In this document: positions 25,449-34,365 of the stretch, one piece after another
Layout: each line of letters starts with the position of its first letter
Position numbering within the stretch: position 1 is the first letter of the stretch
From: CAIWHR01 sp963773195
Lineage (GTDB): Bacteria > Pseudomonadota > Gammaproteobacteria > Burkholderiales > Casimicrobiaceae
Direction of reading: 5' to 3'
Length of the DNA: 64,000 bases
Assembly (NCBI GenBank): GCA_963773195.1
Contig: CAVZAE010000018.1
Coordinates: 258,815 to 322,814, forward strand
The notes under the pieces: generated by a model
Seen by the model: only the letters and a program-made list of their open reading frames with translations
Databases searched by the model: none
Told to the model about the DNA's origin: nothing
Translations under genes and position numbers: made by a program

Positions 25449-26900
25449 TTAGCCGGCTTCACCGGCCTCGACCTGCGCCGGCATCCTGCCGCGACTCACG
25501 TTCTCGCCGTCGTTCGCGCGGAGCGTCCAGAACGACAGCGACGACAGGATCGTGAGGCCGCCGAGCGTCAGAAACGCCTTGTGCAGCGCGCCGGTCACCG
25601 CGACGGCGTCCGTCTGCGGCAATCCGGCGAGATACCAGCCTGCGACGAGCGAGCCGCAGGCGAGCCCCAGCCCCATCGACATCTGCTGGAGCGTGCTGGC
25701 AATGGTGGCGGCCATGCTGGAGTCGCGCGGCTCGACGTCGGCGTACGCCATCGAATTGAGGCTCGAGAACTGCAACGAGTTGAAAAAGCCTTGGGCAAGG
25801 CCCAGGCACACGATCAGCGCAATTGGCGTGGTCGGCGTCACCTGCGAAAACATGCCGATGACGAGGCCGCTCATGACCGTGTTGACGACGAGCACCTGCC
25901 GGAATCCGAATTGCCGCAGGATGCGAGTGGACAGGAATTTCATCCCCATCGCGGCAACGGCGGTCGGCACCATTAACAACCCCGATTGCCACGCCGGCAG
26001 GCCAAGGCCGAGTTGATAGAGGAGGGGAAGCAGGAACGGCAGACCGCCGATGCCCAGCCGCGTCACGAACCCTCCGACGACCGAGACGCGGAAGGTGCGG
26101 AGCTTGAATAGCGCAAGCCGGAGCAGTGGGTGCGCGCTCGCCTGTGCGTGCCAGCCAAACGCTGCCAGCAGGCCGAGCGAGATCGCGAACAGAATCGCCG
26201 CCGACGTGGCGTCGATCGAGTGTTCGCCGAACACTTCGAGCAGCCAGGACAGGAGCGCAGCGCCGCCGCTGAACAACACGAGGCCCACGAGATCGAAGGG
26301 GCGCGGTTTGGCGTCGCGGTAATCGGGCATGTAGCGGCGGATGAGGACGAGTGCCGCGATACCCACCGGCACGTTGACGAAGAAGATCACGCGCCAAGAC
26401 AGCCAGTGCACGATGAGTCCGCCGATCGTGGGTCCCAGCATGGGGCCGATCAATGCCGGAATGATGACGAAATTCATCGCCGACAACAGATCGACCTTTG
26501 GAAACGTGCGCACGATGGCGAGGCGGCCGACGGGCATCATCATCGCGGCGCCGATGCCCTGCAGCACGCGCGTGGCGACCAGCATCGGCGCGCTGAGCGC
26601 GAGGCCGCACAAGATCGAGGACAGCGTGAAGATGGCGACGGCGGTCGAGAACACGCGCCGGGTGCCGAAGCGGTCGGCCATCCAGCCGCTGGCCGGAATG
26701 CAGACGGCGAGGCTCACGACGTAGCTTGTGACGACCGATTTCAGGCTCAGCGGCGTGACCTGCAGGCTCTCCGCCATCGTCGGCACGGCGGTGTTGATGA
26801 TGGTCGAGTCGAGCTGCTCCATGAACAGCGCCGAGGCCACCACCCACGGCAGGTAGCGCCTAACAGTAGCGAGGTCGGGCGATGCGGGCGAGGCGGCCAT
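25449..26900 (-). CDS. MFS drug-efflux transporter (DHA2, 14-helix type)
   Basis: A 483-residue transporter. Motif C-type and A-type signatures are visible: FMEQLDSTIINTAVPTMAES at helix 1, the GWMADRFGTRRVF loop, and RVLQGIGAAMMMPVGRL. It resembles the EmrB/HsrA branch that exports drugs by proton antiport. No periplasmic adaptor (EmrA) gene is adjacent. The start follows a loosely purine-rich stretch. A 20-bp gap separates it from the exonuclease gene downstream. Confidence 0.9.
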   Translation of the reverse strand: MAASPASPDLATVRRYLPWVVASALFMEQLDSTIINTAVPTMAESLQVTPLSLKSVVTSYVVSLAVCIPASGWMADRFGTRRVFSTAVAIFTLSSILCGLALSAPMLVATRVLQGIGAAMMMPVGRLAIVRTFPKVDLLSAMNFVIIPALIGPMLGPTIGGLIVHWLSWRVIFFVNVPVGIAALVLIRRYMPDYRDAKPRPFDLVGLVLFSGGAALLSWLLEVFGEHSIDATSAAILFAISLGLLAAFGWHAQASAHPLLRLALFKLRTFRVSVVGGFVTRLGIGGLPFLLPLLYQLGLGLPAWQSGLLMVPTAVAAMGMKFLSTRILRQFGFRQVLVVNTVMSGLVIGMFSQVTPTTPIALIVCLGLAQGFFNSLQFSSLNSMAYADVEPRDSSMAATIASTLQQMSMGLGLACGSLVAGWYLAGLPQTDAVAVTGALHKAFLTLGGLTILSSLSFWTLRANDGENVSRGRMPAQVEAGEAG

Positions 26901-26972
26901 GGAGTCGCAGCATCGCCCAAAGAGGCGACCGTTGGCAACCGCGCGGTGGCCGGGCGTTGACCGCCCGCAACC

Positions 26973-27107
26973 TCATCGCGGCGATGAATTCAGCGTCGTC
27001 GCGAAGACGACGACGTGATACGCCTTGAGAATCACGTACAGCGCAATGACGAGGAGGGCCGCGGTCACGGCATGGTCGCCGTCGACCCGCAACTCGGGCA
27101 GGTCCAT
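26973..27107 (-). CDS. Possible small single-helix membrane protein
   Basis: A 44-residue frame starting MDLPELRVDGDHAV with one hydrophobic helix (AALLVIALYVILKAYHVVVF). It begins 22 bp after the beta-helix protein stop on the same strand. No clear ribosome site precedes it, so it may not be expressed. Confidence 0.35.
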   Translation of the reverse strand: MDLPELRVDGDHAVTAALLVIALYVILKAYHVVVFATTLNSSPR

Positions 27108-27129
27108 GGCGATGCCGGCGTCGTCAATT

Positions 27130-28101
27130 CTATTTCTTCGACACCGTCGTGGTGAACGTGTTGTTGAAGCTGTTGCCTTCGACCAAATTGCCACCCACCG
27201 AAACGATGGCGGTTCCGACGCCCGAGACATTGCCGGTTATCGTCGAATTGGCCACTCGACCGAGATCGGAGACGCCTCCGTTGATGCCAAAGTTGCCGTT
27301 GTTCGTGATCGACGAATTCGCGACGCTGAAGGTCCCCTTGCCTGCGGCGTTTGCGCCCTGGATCCCTGGGCCGCTGTTGTTGGAAATGACGCTGCTCTCG
27401 ACGTTTAGGACGGGGTTGTCGGACATTGTGAAGCTACCGACGATGACTCCAAAGTTGTTTCCGCTGGCCTCGCTGTCATGCATCGACGCATTCGCGTTCG
27501 TGACCCAGATCCCGTTGGTGTTGTCGTTGGCGCGAACTCGCTCGAGCGTCGCGACACCCGGCATCCCGGAGGCGCCCAGGTCGACCCCATCGAAATTGTT
27601 GCGAACGATCGTGTCCGTGATGAACACCTTCCCGCTGGTAATGGACGCGATGCCGGCAGCGGCCATGCCGCTGATCACGCAATTCTCCACGCGGAGCGTT
27701 CCGGCCAGGGTCGAATAGATCCCGTAGTTCGCGCCCAATCCGACGATCGTCAAGCCGCGAAGAACGACGATATCGCTAGCCCCGCCCGACACCTCGATGC
27801 CGTTGCCGCTAAACGCGCTGATCCCCGCATAGATGCCCGCCGGCGCGATGATCGATACGGCCTTGGCGATCGTGGCCGGGCCGTAACCAGCGGAGTCGAG
27901 CACCACGACTTCGCCACCCGGAGCCACCGTCGCGATCGCTGCCCCGAACTGCCGACATGGCAAGACGCGACTGCAAGGCTGCGTATCGTTGCCATAGGAA
28001 GCGACGAACGTGCGCTGGGGGCCGGTGGCTTGCGCCAGCAGCGTCGCGGGCGCAAGCGCGCCGAGAGCGATGCAGCAAACTGCGATGAGCCGTTTCGCCA
28101 T
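27130..28101 (-). CDS. Secreted right-handed beta-helix protein
   Basis: A 323-residue exported protein: signal peptide to about residue 23, then a short region with a Cys pair (NDTQPCSRVLPCRQF). It continues with a long run of parallel beta-helix coils with Asn/Gly/Ser-rich turns (for example VISNNSGPGIQGANAAGKGT, SSITNNGNFGINGGVSDLGR). Related proteins in proteobacteria are secreted or surface proteins of unknown function; no pectate-lyase catalytic residues were recognised. ATG 28101 is preceded by AAGGAGGAA. Confidence 0.8.
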   Translation of the reverse strand: MAKRLIAVCCIALGALAPATLLAQATGPQRTFVASYGNDTQPCSRVLPCRQFGAAIATVAPGGEVVVLDSAGYGPATIAKAVSIIAPAGIYAGISAFSGNGIEVSGGASDIVVLRGLTIVGLGANYGIYSTLAGTLRVENCVISGMAAAGIASITSGKVFITDTIVRNNFDGVDLGASGMPGVATLERVRANDNTNGIWVTNANASMHDSEASGNNFGVIVGSFTMSDNPVLNVESSVISNNSGPGIQGANAAGKGTFSVANSSITNNGNFGINGGVSDLGRVANSTITGNVSGVGTAIVSVGGNLVEGNSFNNTFTTTVSKK

Positions 28102-28191
28102 GGGTTCCTCCTTGAAGCCTCGCCTACCGAGCTGCGAAGGTGGAACGTAGTCAGACCCTGTCACCCGTTGGCCGGCACCACGCCATTCGAG

Positions 28192-29364
28192 TCAATCCCA
28201 GCTCAACGCCCCGCCCGTCTGGTATTCAATCACCCGCGTCTCGAAGAAGTTCTTCTCCTTCTTGAGATCGATCATTTCCGCCATCCACGGGAACGGGTTG
28301 TCGGCCTTGTCGAACAGTGCGTCGACGCCGATCTGCTGGCAGCGGCGATTGGCGATGAAGCGGAGATACTCCTTGAACATCGTCGCGTTCAGGCCCAACA
28401 CGCCGCGGGGCATGGTGTCCTCGGCGTAGGCGTATTCGAGGTCGACGCCTTTCTTCATCAGCGCGCGGATCTCCTCGCGGAACTCCGGCGTCCAGAGGTG
28501 CGGGTTCTCCATCTTGATGGTGTTGATCAGGTCGATGCCGAAGCTGCAGTGCATCGACTCGTCGCGCAGGATGTACTGGTACTGCTCCGAGGAGCCGGTC
28601 ATCTTGTTCTGCCGGCCCATCGCCAGGATCTGCACGAAGCCCACGTAGAAGAACAGGCCTTCCATGATGCAGGCGAAGACGATCAGGCTCTTCAGGAGCT
28701 TCTGGTCGGCCTCGGTCGTGCCGGTGGTGAACGTCGGGTCGGTCAGCACGCCGATGTACGGGATCAGGAACTCGTCCTTGTCGCGAATCGACTTGATCTC
28801 GTGGTAGGCGTTGAAGATCTCGGCCTCGTCCAGGCCCAGGCTCTCGACGATGTACTGGTAGGCGTGCGTGTGGATCGCCTCCTCGAACGCCTGGCGCAAC
28901 AGATATTGCCGGCACTCGGGCGCCGAGATGTGGCGGTAGGTGCCGAGCACGATGTTGTTCGCGGCCAGGCTGTCGGCCGTGACGAAAAAACCGAGGTTGC
29001 GCTTGACGATGAGCCGCTCGTCGTCGGTCAGGCCGTTCGGGTTCTTCCAGAGCTCGATGTCGCGCTGCATGTTCACTTCCTGCGGCATCCAGTGGTTGGC
29101 GCAGGCGGACAGGTACTTCTCCCAGGCCCAGCGGTACTTGAACGGGACAAGCTGGTTGACGTCGGACGAGCCGTTGATCACGCGCTTGTCCTCGAGGCGC
29201 ACGCGGCGGAAGCCGTGCTCCTGCGCCTGCCGTTCGACGTCGAGGTCGTGCACCGGCTCCGGTGAGACGAGGATCCCGGCGCCCTGGGCGCGCAGCGTCT
29301 CCGGCGTCACCGGCGCAAGCCGCGGCGCCGGGGCGGGGGCTACGTCGTCGTCGAAGGTCAGCAT
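28192..29364 (-). CDS. nrdB: Ribonucleotide reductase class Ia, beta subunit
   Basis: A 390-residue radical-generating subunit. The diiron ligands are visible in FVTADSLAAN (the usual Asp/Glu helix), RQAFEEAIHTHAYQYIVESL (EExxH) and RDESMHCSFGIDLI (ExxH). The radical Tyr is expected one helix turn from the first ligands. It has an N-terminal extension of about 55 Pro/Ala-rich residues. With NrdA it reduces ribonucleoside diphosphates to deoxy forms aerobically. It is 735 bp from nrdA on the same strand, with two small genes between. Confidence 0.95.
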   Translation of the reverse strand: MLTFDDDVAPAPAPRLAPVTPETLRAQGAGILVSPEPVHDLDVERQAQEHGFRRVRLEDKRVINGSSDVNQLVPFKYRWAWEKYLSACANHWMPQEVNMQRDIELWKNPNGLTDDERLIVKRNLGFFVTADSLAANNIVLGTYRHISAPECRQYLLRQAFEEAIHTHAYQYIVESLGLDEAEIFNAYHEIKSIRDKDEFLIPYIGVLTDPTFTTGTTEADQKLLKSLIVFACIMEGLFFYVGFVQILAMGRQNKMTGSSEQYQYILRDESMHCSFGIDLINTIKMENPHLWTPEFREEIRALMKKGVDLEYAYAEDTMPRGVLGLNATMFKEYLRFIANRRCQQIGVDALFDKADNPFPWMAEMIDLKKEKNFFETRVIEYQTGGALSWD

Positions 29365-29403
29365 GTCGTTGTTCTCCTGTACCGCACGTTCGTTAGACCC
29401 GCT

Positions 29404-29667
29404 TCAGTGCATTGCGCTCAATTTTTCGTACAAATAGTCGGGAGCGAAATCGGCGCCGTGATCCCACGCGATCGTCGCGAGCCCGTAATCCAGGTAGAAC
29501 TCGGCGAAGCGCACGCGATCCCGCAGCGACTCGAAATTCTCGCCGTAGAGATCGTCCGACAAATCCACCACGCCCTTGCGCCCATCGTTGAATTCCAGCC
29601 AGACCTTGTAGTCTCCGAGGTACCGCGCATCGATCACATGCCGCTGCACATGCTCGTATCGGGCCAA
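29404..29667 (-). CDS. DUF2442 protein between nrdA and nrdB
   Basis: An 87-residue protein with the DUF2442 pattern: ARYLGDYKVWLEFNDGRKGV near the N-terminus, VVDLSDDLYGENFESLRD, and TIAWDHGADFAPDYLYEKL at the end. Many DUF2442 proteins accompany toxin-antitoxin or housekeeping genes; function unknown. An AGGAGG precedes the ATG. It starts upstream of nrdB on the same strand, 40 bp away. Confidence 0.85.
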   Translation of the reverse strand: MARYEHVQRHVIDARYLGDYKVWLEFNDGRKGVVDLSDDLYGENFESLRDRVRFAEFYLDYGLATIAWDHGADFAPDYLYEKLSAMH

Positions 29668-29793
29668 GTCGGCCTCCTCTAGGCAAGTTGACGAACGCGC
29701 CGCCGACGGAACCGCGCACCGGTGCGCCGATGCACACCCGCCTGCGACCTGTGGGACGCACGGCCGTCGCGCCGCCGCGCGCCGAGCCGCTGC

Positions 29794-29976
29794 TCAGTCA
29801 CCCGGACTCGACTCCGTCGCAAACTCCGGCTGCCATCCGCGCGGAGATGCGGCGTCGTCTTGCTCCTCGGTGTCCACGACACGGGCGGCTAACGACTGGA
29901 TCGCCGCCGGCCAGCGCCAGTGACGGCGGCCGGCCTTGTCGGTGTAGGACTCCCACTTGTCGGTCTTCGCGTTCAT
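29794..29976 (-). CDS. Small Trp-rich protein downstream of nrdA
   Basis: A 60-residue protein, start supported by AGGAGGG eight bases upstream. The N-terminal WESYTDKAGRRHWRW resembles the first strand of YegP/DUF1508-type small proteins, but the rest does not complete that domain. It lies 122 bp after nrdA and before the DUF2442 gene, on the same strand, so it may be read from the nrd transcript. Function unknown. Confidence 0.6.
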   Translation of the reverse strand: MNAKTDKWESYTDKAGRRHWRWPAAIQSLAARVVDTEEQDDAASPRGWQPEFATESSPGD

Positions 29977-30098
29977 CGCTTGCCCTCCTGTCCGGGATTG
30001 CGGGGCACTGCTCGTTCGTCGCGGGGCTTGTCTATCGTGACCTGCAAGCCTCTCGCACCTTGCGTTGCTGCTTCGTCGCTCCTTTCCGCGAAGGCGTG

Positions 30099-33029
30099 CT
30101 ACTGGCACGCCTCGCAATTGGGGTCGTCGATCGCGCAGAATTTCGGAGCGTCGGCTTCCGCCGGCGCTGCCATACGCGAGCTCGCGGCGGGCGATCCCAT
30201 CCCCCCCGACGTCGGCACCGCGTTCAACTCACCCCCCTTGCCCGTCGACTTCTCGGCCGACGTCGCCGCCAGCGTGCGCAGGTAGTACGTGGTCTTGAGG
30301 CCGCGCAGCCACGCGAGCTTGTAGGTTTCGTCGAGCTTCTTCCCCGACGCGCCGGCCATGTAGATGTTCAGGCTCTGCGCCTGGTCGATCCACTTCTGGC
30401 GGCGCGCGCCCGCCTCGACGATCCACTTGGGCTCGACCTCGAATGCGGTGGCGTAGAGCGTGCGGAGCTCGATCGGGATGCGGTCGATCTTGGCGAGCGA
30501 GCCGTCGAAGTACTTGAGGTCGGCGACCATCACCTCGTCCCACAGGTTGAGCTTCTTCAGCTCGGCGACGAGATGCTCGTTGACGACGGTGAATTCGCCC
30601 GACAGGTTCGACTTGACGTAGATGTTCTGGTACTCGGGCTCGATCGACGCGGCGACACCGACGATATTGGAGATGGTCGCCGTCGGGGCAATGGCGATGC
30701 AGTTGGAGTTGCGCATGCCGTGGATGCGGATCCGGGAGCGCAGCGCCTCCCAGTCCATCGTCGCCGACGAATCGACTTCGACATAGCCGCCGCGCTGCTC
30801 GCGCAGGAGCTCGAGCGTGTCCTGCGGCAGGATCCCGCGATCCCACAGGCTGCCCTTGTACGACGAGTAACGGCCGCGTTCTTGGGCGAGCTCCGTCGAC
30901 GCCTGGTAAGCGTAGTAGCAGACGGCCTCCATCGACGTGTCGGCAAACGCCATGGCACCGTCGGACGCGTAGGGCCTGCCGAGCAGGTGCAGGCAGTCCT
31001 GGAAGCCCATGATGCCCAAGCCCACGGGGCGGTGCCGGAGATTCGAGTTCCGCGCCTTCGCCACCGCGTAGTAGTTGATGTCGATCACGTTGTCGAGCAT
31101 CCGCATCGCGGTGCGAATCGTGCGCGAGAGCTTGTCGTGATCGAGCTCCCAGCCCCCCTCAGCTGGGTCACCTGTCTTTTTCATGTGCGCGAGCAGGTTG
31201 ACCGACCCGAGGTTGCAGACCGCGATCTCGGTTTCGCTCGTGTTGAGCGTGATCTCGGTGCAGAGGTTGCTCGAGTGCACCGTGCCCATGTGCTGCTGCG
31301 GCGAGCGGACGTTGCACGCGTCCTTGAACGTGATCCACGGATGCCCCGTCTCGAACAGCATCGAGAGCATCTTTCGCCACAGCTGCGTGGCCGCGATCTT
31401 CTTGAAGAGCTTGAGCTCGCCGCGCGCCGCGCGCTCCTCGTGGCGAACGTAGGCGTCCTCGAACGCCTTGCCCCACTTGTCGTGGAGATCGGGCACGTCG
31501 GAGGGCGAGAACAGCGTCCAGTCGCCGCCTTCGGTCACGCGCTTCATGAACAGGTCGGGCACCCAGTTGGCCGTGTTCATGTCGTGGGTGCGGCGGCGAT
31601 CATCGCCGGTGTTCTTGCGGAGCTCGAGGAACTCCTCGATGTCGAGGTGCCACGTCTCCAGATACGTGCAGACCGCGCCCTTGCGCTTGCCGCCCTGGTT
31701 CACCGCGACCGCGGTGTCGTTGACCACCTTGAGGAACGGCACCACACCCTGGCTCCGGCCGTTCGTGCCCTTGATGTGCGACCCCATCGCGCGCACGTTG
31801 GTCCAGTCGTTGCCGAGGCCGCCCGCGAACTTCGAGAGCAGCGCGTTCTCCTTGATCGCCTCGTAGATGCCGTCGAGATCGTCGGCGACGGTGGTCAGGT
31901 AGCACGAGGAGAGCTGCGAGCGGTGCGTGCCCGAATTGAAGAGCGTGGGCGTCGACGACATGAAGTCGAACGTCGACAGCACGTTGTAGAACTCGATCGC
32001 GCGCGTCTCGCGGTTGACTTCGTTCAGCGCAAGGCCCATCGCCACGCGCATGAAGAAGCATTGCGGCAGCTCGAAGCGCCGGCCGCCGGCGTATTGGTCG
32101 ACGAGGAAGTAGCGGTCGTAGAGCGTCTGCAGGCCGAGATAGCCGAACTGGAGGTCGCGTTCGGGCCTGAGCGCCTTGCCCAGCGCCTTCATGTCGTACT
32201 GGGTCAGCGCCTCGTTCAGGAGGCCGATCTTGATCCCGTGCTTCACGAACTGCGGGAAGTACTCGGGGTACTTCTTCGCCATGTCGTGCTGCGCGACTTC
32301 CTCGCCCAGCGCTTCGTGACGGATCGAGTCGAGCAGGAGCCGCGCGGTGACGAAGCTGTACGCCGGGTCCTTCTCGATCAGCGTGCGCGCGGCCAGCACG
32401 ACGCACTTGCGGACCTCGTCCATCGGCACGCCGTCGTAGAGGTCCTTCAGCGTCGCCTTGAGGATGCGCTCGGGCTCGACCTCGGAGAGGCCCTCGCACG
32501 ATTCGCGGACGGCCTGCGTCAGCCGCTCGAGGTCGAGCGGGCGCGTGACGCCGTTCTCGACGACCGAAATGCCGGCCGCCGGCGCTTCCTTCGCGCCCTT
32601 CGCCGACTTCTCCTGCGCGCGCTCCTGCGCGCGGCGCTCGCGGTAGAGCACGTACGCGCGCGCGACCTCGTGCTCGCCGCCGCGCATCATCGCGAGCTCC
32701 ACCTGGTCCTGGATCTCCTCGATGTGGATCGCGCCGCCTTCGGGCTTGCGCTTCATCAGTGCCGCGACGACGGCATCGGTGAGCTTTTGTACCTGCTCGC
32801 GCACCCGCGCCGACGCGGCGCCCTGGCCGCCGTTGACAGCGAGGAACGCCTTGGTCATCGCAACGCCGATCTTGGCCGGCTCGAACGGTACTACGGCGCC
32901 GTTCCTGCGGATCACCTTGTACTGCGCATAGCGCGGATCGGCGGCGGCGGTCATCGGGCTTCCGGCTTCGGTGGCCAACGGGCTCTTCGCGGGCTCTCGC
33001 GTACCGGTGGAAGCGCTCGTGACTTGCAT
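30099..33029 (-). CDS. nrdA: Ribonucleotide reductase class Ia, alpha subunit with two ATP-cones
   Basis: A 976-residue catalytic subunit, longer than the ~760-residue E. coli enzyme. Two ATP-cone regions are visible (about residues 36-125 and 150-240), giving allosteric control of overall activity by dATP. The barrel contains the substrate/redox cysteines (SSCYLTTV; LCTEITLNTSETEIAVCNLG), the N-x-C-x-E radical site (SNLCTEI) and the PTATISNIVG loop. The C-terminal shuttle cysteines are CAIDDPNCEACQ. Regulated by NrdR boxes upstream. Confidence 0.95.
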   Translation of the reverse strand: MQVTSASTGTREPAKSPLATEAGSPMTAAADPRYAQYKVIRRNGAVVPFEPAKIGVAMTKAFLAVNGGQGAASARVREQVQKLTDAVVAALMKRKPEGGAIHIEEIQDQVELAMMRGGEHEVARAYVLYRERRAQERAQEKSAKGAKEAPAAGISVVENGVTRPLDLERLTQAVRESCEGLSEVEPERILKATLKDLYDGVPMDEVRKCVVLAARTLIEKDPAYSFVTARLLLDSIRHEALGEEVAQHDMAKKYPEYFPQFVKHGIKIGLLNEALTQYDMKALGKALRPERDLQFGYLGLQTLYDRYFLVDQYAGGRRFELPQCFFMRVAMGLALNEVNRETRAIEFYNVLSTFDFMSSTPTLFNSGTHRSQLSSCYLTTVADDLDGIYEAIKENALLSKFAGGLGNDWTNVRAMGSHIKGTNGRSQGVVPFLKVVNDTAVAVNQGGKRKGAVCTYLETWHLDIEEFLELRKNTGDDRRRTHDMNTANWVPDLFMKRVTEGGDWTLFSPSDVPDLHDKWGKAFEDAYVRHEERAARGELKLFKKIAATQLWRKMLSMLFETGHPWITFKDACNVRSPQQHMGTVHSSNLCTEITLNTSETEIAVCNLGSVNLLAHMKKTGDPAEGGWELDHDKLSRTIRTAMRMLDNVIDINYYAVAKARNSNLRHRPVGLGIMGFQDCLHLLGRPYASDGAMAFADTSMEAVCYYAYQASTELAQERGRYSSYKGSLWDRGILPQDTLELLREQRGGYVEVDSSATMDWEALRSRIRIHGMRNSNCIAIAPTATISNIVGVAASIEPEYQNIYVKSNLSGEFTVVNEHLVAELKKLNLWDEVMVADLKYFDGSLAKIDRIPIELRTLYATAFEVEPKWIVEAGARRQKWIDQAQSLNIYMAGASGKKLDETYKLAWLRGLKTTYYLRTLAATSAEKSTGKGGELNAVPTSGGMGSPAASSRMAAPAEADAPKFCAIDDPNCEACQ

Positions 33030-33521
33030 GGATCAGTCTCCTGGAATCTTGTCGTTGTGGCCGCCGTCGCCGCGTTTCGCCCGGGTTTGCCCTCTTTGGC
33101 GCAAGGCCGAGGGGGGCGGAGAACGCCGGGCTTCGCGATCGATTTCCCCCGTGGGGCAGGGGCCTTGCGGGAAGGCATTTCCCGAGGCATGCCCGGATAA
33201 TGCTTGTGAATCAAAATCTACTACATCTTGTGTTCAAGTGGCTGGTGAACACAAAGAATAGTGGCGAGGTCGCCGTTTGGCAAGCGCTATTTGATGCACA
33301 GCGATACGCCGCCAAAACGACAACAAAAACAGCCTCCTAACACACCCCTTTTGCGCATATCCACGGTCTTTCCACCGCCTTTCCACGGGCTTGTCCACCG
33401 CGCCGGACCCGACGAACGGTTGACCGCCGCGTTGCGCTTTTGCGACACCCCAATGTCGAGCCGCGAAAGGGGTCAACGCGGTGTGCGCTGCAGCATCCGC
33501 GACGGTCTATCAACCTGTGTG
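33030..33521. other. 492-bp nrdA upstream region
   Basis: A gene-free stretch between nrdA and pdeM, both on the minus strand. It contains the two NrdR boxes. The part from about 33290 to 33420 is unusually AC/pyrimidine-rich (CAAAACGACAACAAAAAC). No RNA gene was recognised. Confidence 0.6.
33218..33264 (-). promoter_or_regulatory. Tandem NrdR boxes
   Basis: Two 16-bp sites, CTACTACATCTTGTGT (33218-33233) and ACACAAAGAATAGTGG (33249-33264), each match the NrdR consensus acaCwAtATwTwGtgt at about 12 of 16 positions. Their centres are 31 bp apart, about three helical turns, the spacing usual for NrdR operators. They lie ~190 bp before the nrdA start, so NrdR with ATP/dATP probably represses nrdA and the genes behind it. 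Confidence 0.75.
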
Positions 33522-34244
33522 CTACTGCAGCACGAAGAGGCGCGGACCGGCGATGGCGACACGGACCAAGTCGGCGGCCGGCGCGACGACCGCGAGCCCC
33601 GTCAGTCGCCCGAAGGCGGGAAGAATGACGTGCCGCCGCCCGATGACGAAGCATGGAAGTCGCACCGAATCAAAGGCCGGTCCGTCGAGGCGCACGCCGG
33701 GATGGACATGGCCGCAGAGCGCGTAGCCGGTGGGCGGCGCCGAGGGCTCGTGGCAGAGCACGAATGGCGGCTCGCCGTGCGGCTCCGTCAAAACGCCTAC
33801 TCGCCAGGAGGAGGGCGGATCGCCGGCCTTCGCGTCATGATTGCCGCGGACCAGCGAGATCCCGAGTTCCGGATGCCTGCCGCGGAATGCGAGGAATGCG
33901 GCGTCGAGGGCGGGCACCCGACCTGCCGCCGCGTGCAGGAAGTCGCCGAGCACGACCAGACGGCGCGCCTTCGTGCGCGCGACCAGAACCGACAATCGGC
34001 CCAGGTCCGCCGCGGTCGCGCCGCGTGGCACGGGGACCCCGCCCGCGCGAAACGCCGCTGCCTTGCCCAGGTGAATGTCGGCGACGAAGAGCGTCGCTTC
34101 GCGCGGCCGGTGGAGCGCGCGCTCCGGGAGCATCTGCACGTGTTCCCCGCCGAGCGTCGTCTCGACACTGCCATCCGCCTGCGCCGCAAAGGCGCGCGCA
34201 CCCGGCCCCTCGTCGAACGGCAGCGGGGTGGCATGGCGCGGCAT
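33522..34244 (-). CDS. pdeM: Ligase-associated metallophosphoesterase PdeM
   Basis: A protein of about 240 residues with calcineurin-like phosphoesterase motifs: ADIHLGKAAAFRAGGVPVP (the PdeM signature), VVLGDFLHA, VRGNHDA and CGHVHPG. PdeM normally sits in a DNA-repair cassette with an ATP-dependent DNA ligase, a DExH helicase and an exonuclease. Here only a helicase remnant (36074-36790) is nearby, and Hyi and SDR genes lie between. ATG 34244 is the best start; the frame is open to 34403. Confidence 0.88.
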   Translation of the reverse strand: MPRHATPLPFDEGPGARAFAAQADGSVETTLGGEHVQMLPERALHRPREATLFVADIHLGKAAAFRAGGVPVPRGATAADLGRLSVLVARTKARRLVVLGDFLHAAAGRVPALDAAFLAFRGRHPELGISLVRGNHDAKAGDPPSSWRVGVLTEPHGEPPFVLCHEPSAPPTGYALCGHVHPGVRLDGPAFDSVRLPCFVIGRRHVILPAFGRLTGLAVVAPAADLVRVAIAGPRLFVLQ

Positions 34245-34365
34245 GTGTTGCGTTTCACTGACGCCGCGGATCCGCGAACGATCCAATGCGGTACCCGCAT
34301 TTGCGCGGGACCTGGGGGCGGCGCACACTTGATCGCACCATTCTAGCGGACCCGCGCGCAACGCG

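Noticed and set aside
27478..29265. A plus-strand open frame of about 595 codons opposite nrdB and the beta-helix gene
   Set aside because: Antisense shadow of two well-supported genes; composition typical of a non-coding high-GC frame.
29688..33200. A very long plus-strand open frame (over 1100 codons) opposite nrdA
   Set aside because: It lies antisense to nrdA, whose protein is unmistakable. Its translation is the Arg/His/Val/Leu-rich type seen in high-GC shadow frames and has no recognisable domain.
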